The notes: a model not told the origin generated them from the letters alone. Shown: positions 1-9,409, numbered from the stretch's first letter. The stretch is DNA of 64,000 nt from Pseudomonadota bacterium (GCA_030057915.1 JASGUC010000037.1:1-64000), one strand, 5' to 3'. Numbers and translations are program-made.

Positions 1-157
1 TAAATATTTTGGTACTACAAACGGCTTTTTGGCCTCTGAGATATCGTAACCTATTGATATAACTAACTTCATATTTTCAAAAACTGCCAAATTACCACTT
101 TTTGAGGGGAAAAATCATGAACTTGGGCTAAGCGAGCGCTACGCTGCCGCGAAGGCG

Positions 158-859
158 TTGCGCTATCGAGGGTACACGACCGCACGTTCGGCGCTCGAGG
201 ACAGGATGAACCACGCAGAAGAAGACATATACGTGCAGTTAGAAGCAGCCGCAGCACTCGCGGCATATGACTGTCCCGAAGGATGGGCATTCATAGAAAA
301 CAAACTGCGGAGTGCAGTCGTGGATTTCCCTCTTGAGACTCAGTTAGAAACTGTGATTGTAGTCTCGGAAATTCCGAATCCCAGAAGCGAGAACCTGCTC
401 ATTGAGGTCTTGCGAGATGCGAGACGCAACGATGAACTCAGGGCGGGAGCAGCTTGGGCACTGGGACAGTTCGCCACCCGCACTGCGGCACGTGCTCTCG
501 CCGACACATTCAACTCAACTGCACTGGACGTGAAGACAGAGGCGGCTAGAGCGCTGCTCAAGATTACGGGGCCACAGGTTGACCATGTTGTTGACTTGCT
601 CAGGACCTGTGCGCCAGACCAGAGGGACGGCCTGTCATGGGTTCTTGCGCGGTCAGGCGGCTTTGATCCCGGCTCCCTGGTCACTGATGCGGATGATGAC
701 CTCAGACGATGGATCGGCTACATCGTAGGGTACGGCAAGAGCCGCTTTTCCAAGAGTGACGTGGATGCTATCTGCAAGACTGATCCGGAAGTCTACTTTG
801 CCGCCAGCGTTCTTTGGCAGCTTCTGGAGAGCTGGGTTGATGGGTTGACCGAGGTATAG
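158..859 (+). CDS. HEAT-repeat protein, N-terminus uncertain
   Basis: Alpha-helical repeat protein, probably a protein-binding scaffold. Repeats of the HEAT/PBS-lyase type are visible: pairs of helices with alternating Ala/Leu and spaced Arg/Glu (for example LEAAAALA, AGAAWALGQFA, TEAARALLKI). The only conventional start is a TTG at 158, but this falls inside a HEAT helix whose first half (LSERYAAAKAL) is encoded just upstream in the same frame. The frame stays open back to 50 and is then closed by TAA at 47-49, beyond which it is open again to the window edge. The real gene may therefore begin outside the window and carry a nonsense mutation, or start at a rare codon. The stop lies 2 bases before the methyltransferase start, so the two are probably co-transcribed; the function is likely tied to that enzyme. 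Family call firm, start and integrity unsure. Confidence 0.7.
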   Translation: MRYRGYTTARSALEDRMNHAEEDIYVQLEAAAALAAYDCPEGWAFIENKLRSAVVDFPLETQLETVIVVSEIPNPRSENLLIEVLRDARRNDELRAGAAWALGQFATRTAARALADTFNSTALDVKTEAARALLKITGPQVDHVVDLLRTCAPDQRDGLSWVLARSGGFDPGSLVTDADDDLRRWIGYIVGYGKSRFSKSDVDAICKTDPEVYFAASVLWQLLESWVDGLTEV

Positions 860-861
860 GA

Positions 862-1974
862 ATGCGAACCGCACCGCTATACGTAACACAATACGGACAT
901 GCTGTTGTTGGTGATGCACTAGAACTTCTAGGCGAGCTTGACGACGACAGTATTGATCTTGTAATGACCTCCCCACCATTTGCGCTGAGGCGCCAGAAGT
1001 CATACGGTAATGTTGAGGAAACAGAATACGTAGCATGGATTCTACCCTTTGGCAGAGAAGTGTTTAGAGTTCTAAAGAAGACCGGAAGCTTCGTTCTTGA
1101 TCTTGGCGGTGCTTATCGGGCAGGAGTTCCGTCACGATCTCTCTACAACTTTAGAGTTCTCCTGGCGCTCTGCGACGACATAGGATTTCATTTGGCTGAA
1201 GATTTCTATTGGTTCAATCCTGCTAAATTGCCATCACCCATTGAGTGGGTGAACAAGCGCAAGATTCGGGCAAAGGACTCTGTCAACACAATCTGGTGGT
1301 TCGGTAAGACAGACTGCCCGAAGGCGGATGTCAGAAATGTACTGACACCTTACTCCGAGCGGATGAAGAAGCTGATTAAGGATCCAGAGAGCTTCTACAA
1401 GCCAAAGAAGCGGCCGTCCGGACACGACATCAGCGCAGGTTTCGGCAAAGACAATGGCGGCGCCATACCGTCGAATATGCTGACAATTCCCAACACGGAC
1501 AGCAACTCCAGTTATCTCTGGCTCTGTAAGGAACTTGGGCTTCAACGTCATCCGGCGCGATTTCCGGCGGAAGTTCCTGCCTTCTTTATAAAAATGCTGA
1601 CCGATGACAATGACATAGTCTTGGATATCTTCGGTGGCTCTAACACTACTGGTTTTGCCGCCGAAGCCCTTGGGCGTAGGTGGCTGACTTTTGAACGCGA
1701 CAGAGACTATCTAGTCGCTTCTATCTTTCGCTTCATGGAGGGCTGGCCGTTGGAATCAGTACGTCAGACTCTTCGCAAACTCAATGACGGGACAGAGGCT
1801 GTGACTCTTGATAACGTGGTATGTACATTGGGGAAGACCAGTGGAGTCGGAATATCCCGTGATGACTTAGCGGTCGCTTCCGAACGCCCAAGACAAATGA
1901 CACTCCTTGAAGAACAGGCTGAATACAAGGCCCAACAAGGCAAATCCAGCGGGCGCGGTAAACCGCGCCGCTGA
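862..1974 (+). CDS. Site-specific DNA methyltransferase, beta-class (N4-cytosine-like)
   Basis: S-adenosylmethionine-dependent DNA base methyltransferase. Catalytic motif IV is TSPPF at residues 36-40; the SAM-binding motif DIFGGSNTTG lies near residue 255, followed by EALGRRW. Motif IV before motif I is the beta-class order. SPP rather than DPP at the active site is typical of N4-cytosine enzymes, though some N6-adenine enzymes share it. The middle third is the probable target-recognition region. At 370 residues it has the usual length for a type II enzyme. No cognate endonuclease gene is recognisable beside it, only the HEAT-repeat gene immediately upstream, so it may be solitary or half of a broken restriction-modification pair. 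The C-terminal 15 residues are basic. Confidence 0.88.
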   Translation: MRTAPLYVTQYGHAVVGDALELLGELDDDSIDLVMTSPPFALRRQKSYGNVEETEYVAWILPFGREVFRVLKKTGSFVLDLGGAYRAGVPSRSLYNFRVLLALCDDIGFHLAEDFYWFNPAKLPSPIEWVNKRKIRAKDSVNTIWWFGKTDCPKADVRNVLTPYSERMKKLIKDPESFYKPKKRPSGHDISAGFGKDNGGAIPSNMLTIPNTDSNSSYLWLCKELGLQRHPARFPAEVPAFFIKMLTDDNDIVLDIFGGSNTTGFAAEALGRRWLTFERDRDYLVASIFRFMEGWPLESVRQTLRKLNDGTEAVTLDNVVCTLGKTSGVGISRDDLAVASERPRQMTLLEEQAEYKAQQGKSSGRGKPRR

Positions 1975-2022
1975 TTTCGCCGTTGGGCGATGCAAGACTG
2001 TGCATAGAATTATACAGTAAAG

Positions 2023-2688
2023 GTGATGTATCGTATTTTTTATCTATGCGTCGCGGTTTGCGTGACTGTTTTGGGCAGCGGCTGGTGCCTCTGCTGCGCG
2101 GAAACACCGCTGCAGACACCTACGCTCTCAGATATCATTTTCATTGGTCTGCGGTCGATAAAGGAATTGGACCCGGCCCGCTACCCGAAGGAGGGTCGGC
2201 CTTGCCTCAAGAATTATCTCGCGGCCATTGCGCCGGATTCCTCCCTCTGGGTATTTGAACCGCCTTCCACGTCCGAAAAGGCAGCGCTTGTCAGGAGGAG
2301 GGTTCTGGGAGAACAAATGGTCGCCATACTCGGACGAGAGGTGCGCACTGAGGCGGAGGCTTTTGCGTATTCAGTACCGCTTGTAAGTGAGTGGGAGGGT
2401 ATGAGTGAGGGGCCCGTGCAGGAGGCAAACTTTGCAGACGATTGGTTGAGCAAACATCCCGGGACGCCTATCGCCCCGTTTCTCCACCTCTTCAAAGCGC
2501 ATCGGCTCAGAGTGGGATACGAGGCTGCACGGGCCAGGCACGAGAAAGATCTATGGCCGATCCTTGCAGGACGGTATCGGGAGGCAATGCACAAGGCCAG
2601 ATCGTCGCCCAACCCATTGATTCATTGCATAGCCGATGATCTGGAGAGACAACCATTTGTCTATCTGGAAGGTCAAGGGAGGCCCTGA
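2023..2688 (+). CDS. Hypothetical exported protein
   Basis: I do not recognise this family. The N-terminus is a clear signal sequence: a positive Arg, a hydrophobic stretch with several Cys residues and a likely cleavage site near residue 25. The remaining ~195 residues look globular and helical with no catalytic motif I can name. Start is GTG at 2023 or the adjacent ATG at 2026; a purine-rich AAAGG precedes it. The stop overlaps the neighbourhood of the next start (ATG 2690, one base further), so this gene and the Cys-rich exported gene behind it are almost surely one transcript. Confidence 0.6.
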   Translation: MMYRIFYLCVAVCVTVLGSGWCLCCAETPLQTPTLSDIIFIGLRSIKELDPARYPKEGRPCLKNYLAAIAPDSSLWVFEPPSTSEKAALVRRRVLGEQMVAILGREVRTEAEAFAYSVPLVSEWEGMSEGPVQEANFADDWLSKHPGTPIAPFLHLFKAHRLRVGYEAARARHEKDLWPILAGRYREAMHKARSSPNPLIHCIADDLERQPFVYLEGQGRP

Positions 2689-2689
2689 G

Positions 2690-3640
2690 ATGAAAAAATT
2701 GGCATTAGAGTTCGTGTTGATTGGCATAGGCTTTATTATATTCTCTTTTTCTGCCGGTGCCTGTTCCTGCGCGTGGCGAGGCCCGTTTCTTGTCGCAGCA
2801 AAGGATGCAGTGCTGATTGTTCAAGGGAAGATTACCCGCCATTACACTGGAAAATCGCCAGCCATGGGTGTTTACGTCTTGGAGGATCTAAAAGGGGGTG
2901 GGCTCGATTCCGGAATGGTCGTTCAGATGGGCGACGGGATGCACTGTCGTCCGACACTGGAAGGTTTTCCACCTGGCAGTGAATGGATCCTGGCGCTCAA
3001 TGGATCCGGGTCAAAGCCGGGAGAGGGTTGGGCGCTTTCACATTGCGGAGAGTATTGGCTCCGGGTGGAAAATGGCGAGGTCATCGGCAGCATCGATGGA
3101 ACACGAGCCCAGGTGAAACGGATGCCCCTGGAGGAATTCAAACGCAAGTTGCGCTATCCACGCTTTCATGAAACATTTACAGGACAGGTCTTCCAGGGCA
3201 AACGTATTTGCCGCCCGTTCGGGGACAATTTCTATCTCATCCTCGAACCCATGCAGCCAGATGGATGGGAGATTTTGGTAAAGGAGGTTGGCCGAGACGA
3301 AAATCTGGCGCGTCTGACCCCGCCGCTTCACTTTGTCCCCAATCCAAGATACATAAAAGGATGGCATCTTCTCGAAGATCCTTCCGGGTGTGCCACGCGG
3401 GAGTATGACGCTGATGCGGGTCCTGCCAACCCGAGGGAATTTATTTTTTCCCCTGAGGTGGGGGCACGGTTCGCCGGGCCTAATGCAGGACGCGCGGTAA
3501 CGCCTGAGGAAGTCGAAGAGATTCGGCGTTTCGGCCGGGGGTCGCTGACCATTAAGAAATTTAGGCTTCAGGCAAAGGCGGACGGCTGCCCAGGCATAGA
3601 ATGGATACGATTTTCCGTTCAGCTGGAAGGAGGTTATTGA
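2690..3640 (+). CDS. Exported protein with TIMP/netrin-like (NTR) N-terminus
   Basis: Begins with a strong signal peptide (MKKLALEF... followed by a hydrophobic core) and then CSCAW right after the predicted cleavage site. A mature N-terminal Cys-x-Cys followed by a beta-rich domain with 'VLIVQGKI' and 'VYVLEDLKGG' is the pattern of bacterial TIMP/NTR-like proteins; that part is family knowledge, and inhibition of metalloproteases is not shown. ATG 2690 is chosen over the upstream in-frame ATG 2636 because it starts the signal peptide and sits one base after the previous stop. The frame is closed by TGA at 3638-3640, but the next 22 codons remain open in the same frame and look coding, running directly into the membrane protein at 3707. 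A 115-bp piece of this gene (2961-3075) is duplicated at 4620-4734. Confidence 0.68.
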   Translation: MKKLALEFVLIGIGFIIFSFSAGACSCAWRGPFLVAAKDAVLIVQGKITRHYTGKSPAMGVYVLEDLKGGGLDSGMVVQMGDGMHCRPTLEGFPPGSEWILALNGSGSKPGEGWALSHCGEYWLRVENGEVIGSIDGTRAQVKRMPLEEFKRKLRYPRFHETFTGQVFQGKRICRPFGDNFYLILEPMQPDGWEILVKEVGRDENLARLTPPLHFVPNPRYIKGWHLLEDPSGCATREYDADAGPANPREFIFSPEVGARFAGPNAGRAVTPEEVEEIRRFGRGSLTIKKFRLQAKADGCPGIEWIRFSVQLEGGY

Positions 3641-3706
3641 TGGTTTAGCGAAAATGGAAGGACCTATTCGGTAAGCGCACACTTCAATGGGTATTGGCGG
3701 TTCGTA

Positions 3707-4090
3707 ATGAAAAAGAGAACAGGAGAAAAGGCAGGATGGATTGCCGGGTGGGTCGGGGGCTTCATTTGGATTCCTATCCTGGCTGGCCTCTTCTTTTATC
3801 GGCATGAGTTTGGACAGGGTATTGTTGGTGTAGTATTGTACGCGGTTCATGTTGCCTTAGCGCTGTACTATGCGCCATGGCGGCATCCTTCAACGCCCTA
3901 TTGGAAGCTCATGCTCCCACCTTATTGCCTATTTTTCATCGCCATCGCGTGGGCAGTATGGTCGTTCGGCGGACTGGAGGCTCTCGGGTTCAACTGGCTG
4001 AATCTGCTTTGGCTCGTACCTGTTCTGAGTCCGTTCGGATTTTTAGGCAACAACAGATGGGAGCGATTCGGCGCCCAAGCAGGTAAATGA
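3707..4090 (+). CDS. Small integral membrane protein, unknown function
   Basis: 127 residues with about four hydrophobic segments rich in Trp, Gly and Phe, and a basic start (MKKRTGEK). The hydrophobic spans lie roughly at residues 10-30, 37-55, 66-87 and 93-115. The family is not recognisable from sequence alone. It is in the same reading frame as the exported protein upstream and separated from it only by one TGA and 22 coding-like codons, so it may be a separate co-transcribed protein or the C-terminal membrane part of a longer ancestral protein. The 3' end abuts the remnant of a nucleotidyltransferase gene. Confidence 0.55.
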   Translation: MKKRTGEKAGWIAGWVGGFIWIPILAGLFFYRHEFGQGIVGVVLYAVHVALALYYAPWRHPSTPYWKLMLPPYCLFFIAIAWAVWSFGGLEALGFNWLNLLWLVPVLSPFGFLGNNRWERFGAQAGK

Positions 4091-4253
4091 TCAGGCCATC
4101 GTCGCGGATATCGACGACATCATCTACCGCATCAACCTCGACTATGACGTGTTCATATCTGCCGTGATATTTGGAAAAGATGAAATCGAAGAAGGTCCCA
4201 TGTCGGAAGCGTCGATATACAAGGCCATCCAGCGGGAGGGAGTGCCGATATGA
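4089..4253 (+). pseudogene. C-terminal remnant of MNT-type nucleotidyltransferase
   Basis: The frame reads ...DDIIYRINLDYDVFIS... and ends with GPMSEASIYKAIQREGVPI then TGA. This is the typical tail of MNT-family minimal nucleotidyltransferases of HEPN/MNT toxin-antitoxin pairs. The N-terminal two-thirds with the GSxxxG/DxD active site is missing, replaced by the membrane-protein gene. It overlaps the start of a HEPN remnant by ATGA, as in intact pairs. Confidence 0.72.
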
Positions 4254-4318
4254 GCGCGGACGAGAAGAAGTTCCTTGCCCTGCACCGATTGCGCCAGGTT
4301 TTATCTTGCAACAAATAA
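4250..4318 (+). pseudogene. N-terminal stub of HEPN-domain protein
   Basis: An ATG overlapping the stop of the nucleotidyltransferase remnant (ATGA) opens a frame of 22 codons beginning MSADEKKFLALHRLRQ, the kind of N-terminus seen in HEPN partners of MNT proteins. Homology stops after about 16 codons and the frame closes at TAA 4316. The rest of the gene has been replaced by unrelated repeat-bearing DNA. Identification rests mainly on context. Confidence 0.5.
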
Positions 4319-4387
4319 GCGAAAGGGTGATTGTGGGGGCATTTCGGCCGGCGCCGCGGGGGAAAATAGGGGGTGATTTTCGGAGGC

Positions 4388-4462
4388 AAAACTTTTTGAC
4401 CGTCGTCGATTCCACTTATAATTACAGGTACTTTACCTATGCCGGCGCGCCGGCATAGGTTC
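4388..4462 (-). repeat. Dispersed palindromic repeat, copy C (inverted, diverged)
   Basis: Contains the perfect 20-bp palindrome TATGCCGGCGCGCCGGCATA (4438-4457) and, on the minus strand, continues into GGTCAAAAAGTTTTGCC. The same palindrome-plus-tail arrangement occurs in direct orientation at 34057-34135 and 52836-52915. Between palindrome and tail this copy differs (AATTATAAGTGGAATCG instead of the A/B sequence), so it is an older or partial copy. The remaining bases of 4319-4619 hold no recognisable gene; there are long G and C runs near 4480-4500. Confidence 0.7.
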
Positions 4463-4619
4463 GCCGCGACGAGGGCTGGGCCCCCCCTCCCCTCCCCCCC
4501 TCCGGTCCGCTCAACGACGACAACTTTCTCTCGGGGCAGGGGCGATTGTCCGTGCCCGTTCAAGGAAGTATAAGGAGAGCTACAAGGGGGCTGCCGAATC
4601 GATGTTTTCGGGGGATATT

Positions 4620-4734
4620 AAGGTTTTCCACCTGGCACTGAATGGATCCTGGCGCTAAATGGATCCGGGTCAAAGCCGGGAGAGGGTTGGGCGCTTTCAC
4701 ATTGCGGAGAATATTGGCTCCGGGTGGAAAATGG
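4620..4734 (+). repeat. 115-bp duplicate of an internal piece of the TIMP-like gene
   Basis: Matches 2961-3075 over 115 bases with about three substitutions that I can see. It carries no start codon or signal sequence and is flanked by unrelated DNA, so it is a displaced gene fragment rather than a gene. The high similarity implies a recent duplication or gene-conversion event across the intervening 1.6 kb. Confidence 0.9.
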
Positions 4735-4885
4735 GCAACCGATCACGGAGTTCTAGGATGGCGGCCTCCCTGTCAATTCCGACGGTGGTTTTTTCTTTGG
4801 GGGGGAAGGCTATATTTGCCTTTGTGATTTCAAGCAAATGAGGGTAAGGGGATGAGGGCGATCAAAGGGAAAAGATACTGATGCC

Positions 4886-7800
4886 ATGAAGAATTTTGCC
4901 AAAAGCATTCTCAATTATTTTGCCGCCTTCACCGAAACACGGTTTCGCTTCGGCGGCAGGCTATCCTATGAATGGTCCAACGATGCCTTAACGCTCGACT
5001 TTTCCGTTTTCCCGGTCTTTCAGAAGAAACTCCTGACCTCCATTGCGCAGGGGGCGCCTTTTCGCTTTGAAATCCGCATGGGCGAATACATCGTCCGCTT
5101 GGATTCCGACGATTTCAAGCAGGCGCTGCTTTCGCGACTTGCCGAAGAGTTGAATATCGACTTTTTGGAGTCATGCATTGAACAATGTCGCACGCGGATC
5201 CGGGAAGCCGACCCGGATAAGGACCCCACCGAGGTCGAAAGCAGGGCGTTTACGGAAGGGCGCCGCGAGTACAATCTGGTCTTTCGCAAGAAGGCGCTGG
5301 AGTCGCTCACCAGCCTCCAGGATCAGATGATCGGAGCCCTCAAAAACGAATACGCCATCATGCATGTGCCGGTTTCCTCGTTCAATCCGCAGCGCGAGGT
5401 GCAGCGCCTCTTTGACGAGTTGCAAAAGTTGGCATCCGCCGCGGTCTCCCCGGTCGATTTTATTGAGGCCGTCACGGCATTTGTCGAGAATCAGTCCTTC
5501 AATCTCGTCATCTTCGATCTTCATGCCCTGCTCCGTCGGTATCTCCAGTTCGTGACCTCGCAATCGCTCTATGTCTTTTTCCACGAGATTTCCGGAAACG
5601 GCGGGAAGTATCCGCTTTTTACCGTGGAGGCGCATATCCAGGACGGCGATCAGGGCATCGTTGTGGAATCCCCGCGCGATGCGGTCATGCTGAACACCCC
5701 GGCCATCAACAGCTTTGAATTCGACACGATTCTCACAACCCCGCGAGCCGCGAAGCTGGAGGCGGCGGCCAGCGAGCTTTTGGCGATCGAGAAATTCCTC
5801 CAGGCCAAGTTTAACGTGACGGAAGGTTTCATATTCACGTCCCCCTTCCAGCCCCTCATTCGTGAAAATTTGCCCCAGGTGTCTTATCGTCTGGGCCTGC
5901 AGGCGGTTAAGGATGAAGACAGGCGAATTCTCGATTATTCGGAGTTGATCACTGGCCTCGATGACGGTGCGGGCCAAAAGTTCATAGACCTTGTGAAGCG
6001 CTATGTGGAGGGCACCGTCGAAAGCACGGACGACGAGGTCCGGAGGGCCTACACGGAAGCATTCCCCCGAAAATCCGCGGAACGACTGACATCAGCGGTT
6101 TTATCCGTTCCGATGAACCTCAACGAGCCGCAGAAAAAGATCCTGATGGCGGTTCAGAATCCGAAGAACCAGATTATCGTGGTTGACGGGCCGCCTGGCA
6201 CCGGCAAATCCTACACCATTGCGGCGATCGTCTATCTTGCCAATCAAATGAACAAGTCCGTCGTCATTTCGTCCCACAAAAAACAGGCCTTGGATGTCAT
6301 CGATGCCATGCTCACGGAACGATTCAAGGAGCTTCATCCCCGTTCCAAGCCCGCCGTCCTCCGTCTCGAAAAACCGGGAGGCCCAGCAACGCTCAACAGC
6401 ATGGATAACACGCTTTCCACTCAGGTCATCAATGGAGCGAGGAATCGCGCCCACGACATGAACCGGGAGGCGGTTGCAGAGGATAGGAGGAGCCTCCTCG
6501 GTCAAATAGATCAGGCCAATAGAGAATTTTGGGAGCACACAAGCGAGTATAAAGACACGGCGCGGAAGGTTCTCGCCCTGGCGCGGGAAGAAGAAGCCCT
6601 GTTTGGCGGCCATACTGTCGAGCCCATCCGTCTGCCTGCCGGAACGGCGATGCCCGTTGACCGTATCCGGCAGCTTGCGCAAGAGTTTCATGATAATCCC
6701 TTGTCGGTTTCCCTGGACGCCTTTTCGACCCTATTCGCCAGGCAGGGAGAGCTGCCGGAGGTCCTGGAAAAATGCAATCGATTAAACGAACTTAGCGCCT
6801 CCATGACCGCTGCGACAGTCGCTGGTGCATCCTCCGTTCCCAACTGCCTCGCTGATCTCGAGGCAGTCGTCCGCAAATTGGCGGCATGTCTGGAAGAGGA
6901 TGCGCCCATTGGTGGCATCGCCCTCGACGATGTTCGCCTCGATCCGCCCCATGACTTCGGAGCGCTTACATATCAGGACATTCTGGCGTTGAAATCAGAC
7001 CTGACGCTGCTGGTGGAACTATCGGCAAAACTTCTGGGGATGGGCCGTCTGCTGAAGGGCAAGGACATCAAGACGGTGCGGCAAAATATTGAGCATCGTC
7101 ACCCCGAAGCGCTTCTTCAAATCGATCGTGAGGGTGCAGAGTCATTCCTGGGGAAACTCCAGGCAACCGTCGATTACGTTGAGTCGGCGCGGGCGGCCTG
7201 TCCGGGCCTCCCGAGGGACTACATCCTTTCCGGCTTTCGACGCTGCCCTCCCGAATCTCTTTCGCAATGCCTCGCCCGCCTGGGGAGTCTCGAATTCAAA
7301 CCCGGCGCCGATGCCATCGCCGATCTCCTCGGTATGCCCTTTGCCCAGGCGAGTCTCGGTCAAATCCAGAAGGCCATCGCCCAGCTCAAACTGCTGAGGG
7401 AGTTTCGCGAACTCCGCGAAGACCTGGAGTTCTTTGCCGATCTCGTCAATGGGGAGACGCACGACCTTGCCGGGCTCTATGAAATCCTGAAAAAGGCCCG
7501 GGCGATCCTGGACAAGACAGAGCAGGACGATGTCGCGGCGCTCACCCTCTTGTTTCACCATTACGCGCCTGTCCTGGAGGCATTGGCTATCGACGCAAAC
7601 AACGTTGCGACGCTGGGGCGGCTGTTGATTCCGGCTGATCGTTCCGAGCACTTCTTCAGATATCTCTCGCTCCATACGGAACTTTCCTCGACACCGCTCG
7701 TCGCTCCGCCGAACCACGGGTTGCTTGCCGATTATTTCAACAAAACACAAAAACTGATCGAAAATACGGCCGACCTCCGCTTCGGCGGTCTCGTGAATCA

Positions 7801-9409
7801 CGCCGGTCATGTCCAGCAAATCCTGACCGCCATAACCGCCGGGCGCCGCATCTCACAGGAGCAGGCCCAGGTTTTGACCTCGCATCTTTCCTGCATCATC
7901 TCGGAGCCCGGTCTCATTGCCCAGTATTTTCCCATGGAGGCGGATATCATCGATCTGTTGATCATCGATGAAGCCTCCCAGGTTTCGATTGCCGAGTCCA
8001 TCTCGCTCATGCTGCGGGCTAGGCAGACCGTTGTTTTCGGCGACGAGCTGCAATATGGCGCGGTGAGCGCCGTCAATGTGTCGGAGCGTTATGCGGCGCA
8101 TTATTTCAAAAACATCCTCCGCGACTACGCCATCGACCGGAATCAGGCCATATCCGATGAAGAAAAAGAACGGCTTGCGCAGGAAGCGTCCCGGGAACTG
8201 ACAGAGGACGAGCAGGAGGCCTCCCGCTTCATTCCCATCACGCCCGGTACCCGGGAATGGCTCAAGACCTTCAGCATCCGGACCTCGACGCTTGCCTTTG
8301 CCAGGGCGCTAACGAACTATTCCGAGTCCCTCAACGTCCATTTCCGCAGCTTTCCGGAGATCATTAGTTTCTCGAATGAATACTTCTATAAGGAAAGCCA
8401 GATCGAACTCGTGCCCAACCGGATCCGAACCAAGCCCATCCGGGAAGTGCTGCGCTTCCTCAAGGTGGAAACCAAAGGCAACTCGGGCCGCAGGGTCAAC
8501 CTGGACGAAATCGAGGCCATCAAAAGCGACATAGAGAGTGTCATCGCTCAGGGCTACCGGGGGACCATCGGGGTGATCTGCTCTTTCCAGGATCAGAAAG
8601 ACCGCATGGAAGAGATCTTCCGGAAGGAAATGAGAATCCATCCCGACCTCGTGCGCAACCACCGCTTCACCGTCTGGTTCGTGGGCGACGTGCAGGGGGA
8701 AGAACGGGACATGATCTACTACTCATTCGTCGAGGATAAAGAACTCAATAATGGCAGCCTCCGGGACATCTATCCCATCATCGGGGGCGCGGCCGATAAC
8801 ATCCGCAGGCTCAAGATGCAGCGGTTAAACGTGGGATTCAGCCGGGCCAAGGATGTCATGGTCTTCGTCCACAGCATGCCGCTGACCGGCTACGCCGACA
8901 CCCGCCTGGGGGACGCCTTGCTCCATTACGAGAAGATGCTAAACACGGCTCACGACCAATACGTGACCGATGAAAGCGTCTTCGGTTCGCCCGCCGAAAA
9001 GGAACTCTACCGCCTTCTTCTGCAGACGAAGTTCTTTCAGACCCATCGGGATTCCCTGCGCCTCATCGCCCAGTTTGAAATCGGCAAGTATATCCGGGAG
9101 GAATACCATCGTTACATCCCGAAATACCGGGTCGATTTTCTCCTGACCAAATCGCGGGGCGGCAAGGAGAAGTCGCTTGTCCTGGAATACGACGGCGTGG
9201 AGTTCCACACCCGGGACCCGGAGATCGTGACGCGCCACAATTTCGATCAGGAATACCTTGAATACGATAAAGAGCGGCAGTTGGAGCTGGAGAGCTACGG
9301 GTATTCATTTTTGCGGATAAACAAGTATTCCCTGATTCCCACGCCAGAACTACCGACGCGCACCGACGTGCTGAACGCGTTGCTGGAAAGATGTTTTACA
9401 GAGATATGA
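4886..9409 (+). CDS. Large SF1 DNA/RNA helicase with C-terminal nuclease domain
   Basis: 1507 residues. The Walker A motif GPPGTGKS is at 435-442, Walker B-like DEAS near 1028, the QLxYG-type GDELQYG shortly after, and a late SF1 motif LNVGFSRAKD; these place it in the UvrD/Dna2/Upf1-like SF1 group. Between motifs Ia and II there is an insertion of about 500 residues, mostly helical. The last ~100 residues carry YRVDFLL...LVLEYDG..FH, a PD-(D/E)XK (DUF559/Vsr-like) nuclease pattern with the acidic residue near 1434. The first ~430 residues are not recognised. It lies 23 bp upstream of a Mod methyltransferase and in one operon with Mod and Res, so a role in restriction is likely. In architecture it resembles large helicase-nucleases found in defence islands; its exact role is inference. 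Confidence 0.85.
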   Translation: MKNFAKSILNYFAAFTETRFRFGGRLSYEWSNDALTLDFSVFPVFQKKLLTSIAQGAPFRFEIRMGEYIVRLDSDDFKQALLSRLAEELNIDFLESCIEQCRTRIREADPDKDPTEVESRAFTEGRREYNLVFRKKALESLTSLQDQMIGALKNEYAIMHVPVSSFNPQREVQRLFDELQKLASAAVSPVDFIEAVTAFVENQSFNLVIFDLHALLRRYLQFVTSQSLYVFFHEISGNGGKYPLFTVEAHIQDGDQGIVVESPRDAVMLNTPAINSFEFDTILTTPRAAKLEAAASELLAIEKFLQAKFNVTEGFIFTSPFQPLIRENLPQVSYRLGLQAVKDEDRRILDYSELITGLDDGAGQKFIDLVKRYVEGTVESTDDEVRRAYTEAFPRKSAERLTSAVLSVPMNLNEPQKKILMAVQNPKNQIIVVDGPPGTGKSYTIAAIVYLANQMNKSVVISSHKKQALDVIDAMLTERFKELHPRSKPAVLRLEKPGGPATLNSMDNTLSTQVINGARNRAHDMNREAVAEDRRSLLGQIDQANREFWEHTSEYKDTARKVLALAREEEALFGGHTVEPIRLPAGTAMPVDRIRQLAQEFHDNPLSVSLDAFSTLFARQGELPEVLEKCNRLNELSASMTAATVAGASSVPNCLADLEAVVRKLAACLEEDAPIGGIALDDVRLDPPHDFGALTYQDILALKSDLTLLVELSAKLLGMGRLLKGKDIKTVRQNIEHRHPEALLQIDREGAESFLGKLQATVDYVESARAACPGLPRDYILSGFRRCPPESLSQCLARLGSLEFKPGADAIADLLGMPFAQASLGQIQKAIAQLKLLREFRELREDLEFFADLVNGETHDLAGLYEILKKARAILDKTEQDDVAALTLLFHHYAPVLEALAIDANNVATLGRLLIPADRSEHFFRYLSLHTELSSTPLVAPPNHGLLADYFNKTQKLIENTADLRFGGLVNHAGHVQQILTAITAGRRISQEQAQVLTSHLSCIISEPGLIAQYFPMEADIIDLLIIDEASQVSIAESISLMLRARQTVVFGDELQYGAVSAVNVSERYAAHYFKNILRDYAIDRNQAISDEEKERLAQEASRELTEDEQEASRFIPITPGTREWLKTFSIRTSTLAFARALTNYSESLNVHFRSFPEIISFSNEYFYKESQIELVPNRIRTKPIREVLRFLKVETKGNSGRRVNLDEIEAIKSDIESVIAQGYRGTIGVICSFQDQKDRMEEIFRKEMRIHPDLVRNHRFTVWFVGDVQGEERDMIYYSFVEDKELNNGSLRDIYPIIGGAADNIRRLKMQRLNVGFSRAKDVMVFVHSMPLTGYADTRLGDALLHYEKMLNTAHDQYVTDESVFGSPAEKELYRLLLQTKFFQTHRDSLRLIAQFEIGKYIREEYHRYIPKYRVDFLLTKSRGGKEKSLVLEYDGVEFHTRDPEIVTRHNFDQEYLEYDKERQLELESYGYSFLRINKYSLIPTPELPTRTDVLNALLERCFTEI

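Noticed and set aside
3638-3640. TGA as a selenocysteine codon
   Set aside because: No downstream hairpin of SECIS type is apparent and the surrounding family is not known for selenocysteine; nonsense mutation or readthrough is simpler.
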